The notes beneath the pieces were generated by a model. The model saw only the letters and a program-made list of their open reading frames with translations. It had not been told where the DNA came from and searched no databases. Source: Syntrophaceae bacterium UBA6087 (GTDB taxonomy: Bacteria > Desulfobacterota > Desulfomonilia > UBA1062). From it: DNA of 64,000 nt. The DNA lies in the NCBI GenBank assembly GCA_002448235.1, contig DIXF01000005.1:292666-356665 (forward strand), written 5' to 3'. The position numbers were made by a program, and so were the translations under genes. Below, in pieces: positions 61,784-64,000 of this stretch. Every line of letters begins with the position of its first letter. The stretch's first letter is position 1.

Positions 61784-62667
61784 AACTGAATCCACTCTTT
61801 AGGCAACAACCCCTCAAAACCCCATGACATCTTCCCTTTCCTCATCTCAAATCCCGGGGCGATTACATACTTTCCTGCATACTCCGCCAGCCACGCCCCC
61901 CACCAACTAAAGGTGCTGTTGGCAATAATGAAATGCTTGCACTGGGTCATCAGCCACAGGTCTGCGTAGGCATTGGTATCGCCAATGTTGTGCGCCACCA
62001 GGGTAATACGTTCATCGGGCAGGGGGATACACCCACGGGCAGACTCTGGCTGGTCTGAGAATACAAAATAGTGGGCATTGGGCACGATGGTTTCCATCCT
62101 GACTATCGCGCGGAGATAGTAATCACCAGGGGCGTTGTTGATGCACTGCCCGCTGGGTTCGTCAAAAAAACGCATATGCACAGCTACGGCCAGACAGTCA
62201 TGGATCCGGGCAGCCATTGCCTCGTTGAGGCCATCCTTCGGCGGCTGGATGCGCAGATCGGCACGGATAGTCTCCTCAATATCCTTGAAGTAACTCTCGC
62301 TTTGCCAATAGCCATCCAGGTATACCGTACCATGTGGTTTGACCCGCAGCAGGCGGATGTCAAAGTCAATACCCTCCTGCTGTATGTAGGATCGCTCTTC
62401 AAAAGGAATTCGCAGGTTCCAACGACGCTTGATCATACGACGCACCCGTGTGAATGGCTCCAGAAGCTCAGCGGCTGTGGCTTTGCGGCAGGGGATTTGA
62501 AAGTGGTCAAGCTGGTAGTGGCGCTGGTGAGTATAGTCGCGTACAAACCCACTAACATCGTCAATCACAAGTTCAGCGTTACGCACAAAGGCGAGCCGGC
62601 GAGCCGCGGCGTAGCAAAAGAGTTGATTGCCCAGTCCGCCGAAGATTCTTGGAATGATTTTGATCAT
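61780..62667 (-). CDS. GT11 alpha-1,2-fucosyltransferase-like enzyme
   Basis: Protein of 295 residues. Family opening RIFGGLGNQLFCYAAARRLA (GGLGNQLF 10-17) and late motif NSTFSWWGAWLA identify GT11. The donor-binding motif, normally H-x-R-R-G-D-Y, reads HMRFFDE here (His164, Arg166), missing the second arginine and the glycine. It would add fucose (or a related 6-deoxy sugar) to the repeat unit. More GC-rich than the 52-60 kb genes. Overlaps both neighbours by ATGA. Confidence 0.87.
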   Translation of the reverse strand: MIKIIPRIFGGLGNQLFCYAAARRLAFVRNAELVIDDVSGFVRDYTHQRHYQLDHFQIPCRKATAAELLEPFTRVRRMIKRRWNLRIPFEERSYIQQEGIDFDIRLLRVKPHGTVYLDGYWQSESYFKDIEETIRADLRIQPPKDGLNEAMAARIHDCLAVAVHMRFFDEPSGQCINNAPGDYYLRAIVRMETIVPNAHYFVFSDQPESARGCIPLPDERITLVAHNIGDTNAYADLWLMTQCKHFIIANSTFSWWGAWLAEYAGKYVIAPGFEMRKGKMSWGFEGLLPKEWIQL

Positions 62668-63989
62668 GCCAGCAACAAGCCTGAATCATCAAGGTTCTTC
62701 GGGCTTGGGGCTTGCGTTAGCCGCTTGCGCTGATGTCGAAGTGTGACTCCATATCCAGCCGCCATATAGACCCACCAAATGAGTCCACCTGCGTTATCCT
62801 GTGAGATGCCCATGAATATCATCATCCAGGACATGAGTATAAATGTCTTTTCAATCGGCAAAAAACTATCCCGGCTGCGCAGAAGGTTACCACTCCGTAA
62901 TAAAAAGTACGTAAAGAAGCCGAAAAAGACAATGGACAGCACTCCCCAGGAAGCAATAAAGTACACCAGATCCGATTCTGGCGCCGCCCAGAACAATCCG
63001 TTCTTAACAATCATTTCGCTACCAAAAAGCGCTACGAGTACATCGTTATTATTCTCGACGAAAAGTTGATATCCACCGTTGCCCAGGCCAAAAGGATTCG
63101 ACAACAGCGTTGAAAGCGCAAACTGGAGTGAGCTGAAGCGGTCGTATGCCTTTTGAACAAGATCCAGAATCTCTGTGGAATACATATAACCAACGACAAG
63201 CAGTGGCAAGCTGGATCCAAAAAATATTGCCCGCCTCATAGAACGCATTGAGATGTAATACCAGACCCCCACAAGGGTCGTACCCAAAATCAAGGTGCGA
63301 ATCCCAAGGATGGCAGGCAATGAGATCACCAAAGCAATAAGAAACAAAGCCTTTGCTGCTGTTGACATTACTCGCCAAAAACAAAACGCCGCGAGCAGTG
63401 GAAAGGAGATGAATATGCCTAAGCATTGTTTTTCGATACCCACTCCCCTTGTGAGCAAATCAACTATCATGTCGTGAGATAAAAAGAAATAGAACGCAAC
63501 GGCATCAATATTCAAAAGCCAGACATAAGTCATGAGGACAATCATGATTATCAATATTGGTTTGAGCATATTGGAAATCTGATTCTGTAACGCCAACATC
63601 TCTCTATGGCTCAACAAAACGATGGAATGAACAATTACCAGGCTGATAAAGATAAACCCAAGCCAGTTTATAAGCCACTTGCCAGAAGCCAGATCAGTGA
63701 CAGCATAGTTCATAAACAGCATCGCCAGAAGCAAGATGACAATGCCTATCAGTTCAATTTTAAATTTTTTTGGGAATAAGACAAAGACCAAGCCAAAGAA
63801 AATCAAGGCGCCATAGTTGTAAAACATCCCGAATGAGATGTTTTCAAAGGCCGGATTTAAATTATCCAACCTGCCGAAAATTTGCAAAAACGGAATCAAA
63901 AGCAGGAAAAAGGACAGCACGTGGAGCCGCAGTCTTTTATTAATACTTAATCTCATATTTTGCACATCGGAACAGTGAAACCTTTGCAT
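62664..63989 (-). CDS. Second Wzy-like O-antigen polymerase/ligase
   Basis: Integral membrane protein of at least 431 residues with about ten helices and a large periplasmic loop with the Wzy_C style segment (SSLQFALSTLLSNPFGLGNGGYQLF), followed by SDLVYFIASWGVLSIVFFG. Presumed polymerase for the second repeat unit. The conserved start may be ATG 63956 or 63989; no ribosome site is clear, and the frame stays open to the window edge, so the true start could lie outside. Confidence 0.72.
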   Translation of the reverse strand: MQRFHCSDVQNMRLSINKRLRLHVLSFFLLLIPFLQIFGRLDNLNPAFENISFGMFYNYGALIFFGLVFVLFPKKFKIELIGIVILLLAMLFMNYAVTDLASGKWLINWLGFIFISLVIVHSIVLLSHREMLALQNQISNMLKPILIIMIVLMTYVWLLNIDAVAFYFFLSHDMIVDLLTRGVGIEKQCLGIFISFPLLAAFCFWRVMSTAAKALFLIALVISLPAILGIRTLILGTTLVGVWYYISMRSMRRAIFFGSSLPLLVVGYMYSTEILDLVQKAYDRFSSLQFALSTLLSNPFGLGNGGYQLFVENNNDVLVALFGSEMIVKNGLFWAAPESDLVYFIASWGVLSIVFFGFFTYFLLRSGNLLRSRDSFLPIEKTFILMSWMMIFMGISQDNAGGLIWWVYMAAGYGVTLRHQRKRLTQAPSPKNLDDSGLLLA

Positions 63990-64000
63990 AATCTGGGGAG

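Overview
The window looks like a chromosome segment of a Gram-negative, exopolysaccharide-producing anaerobe or environmental bacterium. A Desulfobacterota (former Deltaproteobacteria, Syntrophales-like) or Nitrospirota-type genome is my best guess. The grounds are a PEP-CTERM secreted protein behind a sigma-54-like promoter, a delta-60 repeat protein, a small SRP RNA beside dnaX, and Wzx/Wzy/Wzz-type surface polysaccharide genes. This is inference; there is no rRNA here to settle it.

Layout. (1) 1-1303: end of a delta-60 repeat protein, then a PEP-CTERM gene with its own promoter and terminator. (2) 1563-26749: a genomic island of about 25.2 kb integrated at the 3' end of an elongator tRNA-Met. 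The last 26 bases of that tRNA are duplicated exactly at the far end. The tyrosine recombinase gene lies against the intact tRNA, and the island carries a MobA/TraA-type relaxase-helicase but no type IV secretion genes, so it looks mobilisable rather than self-transmissible. Its cargo is modular: a DUF4062/ATPase protein; a ParDE toxin-antitoxin; a membrane-glycosylation block (two PMT-family transferases, a polyprenyl-phosphate-type GT2, a VTT protein, a PAP2 lipoprotein); an ion and stress block (CPA antiporter, PII-like protein with two DUF1538 membrane proteins, BON protein, Rnk, DUF421); and a four-gene operon (HNH nuclease, HEPN-like protein, ADP-ribosylglycohydrolase, unknown protein) that resembles a defence locus. 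Degenerate dispersed repeats and inverted repeats separate the modules.

(3) 26724-33212: housekeeping block with tRNA-Met, a P1-family peptidase, dnaX, ffs (SRP RNA), tRNA-Ser(GGA), tRNA-Ser(CGA) and tadA. This resembles the tRNA-Ser/tadA/scr/dnaX arrangement of other bacteria, but here an MBOAT and SGNH acyltransferase pair sits inside it.

(4) 33235-63989: about 31 kb of surface-polysaccharide genes, all on the minus strand and mostly tightly packed. The upstream-transcribed part (49-56 kb) encodes FnlA/B/C homologues for UDP-L-FucNAc and an amidotransferase/HisH/HisF-like trio. Together these predict an acetamidino sugar such as UDP-L-FucNAm. WbuB-like and other GT4 enzymes, a GT11 fucosyltransferase, a CgeB-like transferase, SDR epimerases and methyltransferases supply and assemble the repeat unit. 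Two different initiating phosphoglycosyltransferases (a long WbaP/WcaJ type and a short PglC type) and two Wzy-like polymerases flank a single Wzx and a single Wzz, suggesting two polysaccharide units have been fused or laid side by side.
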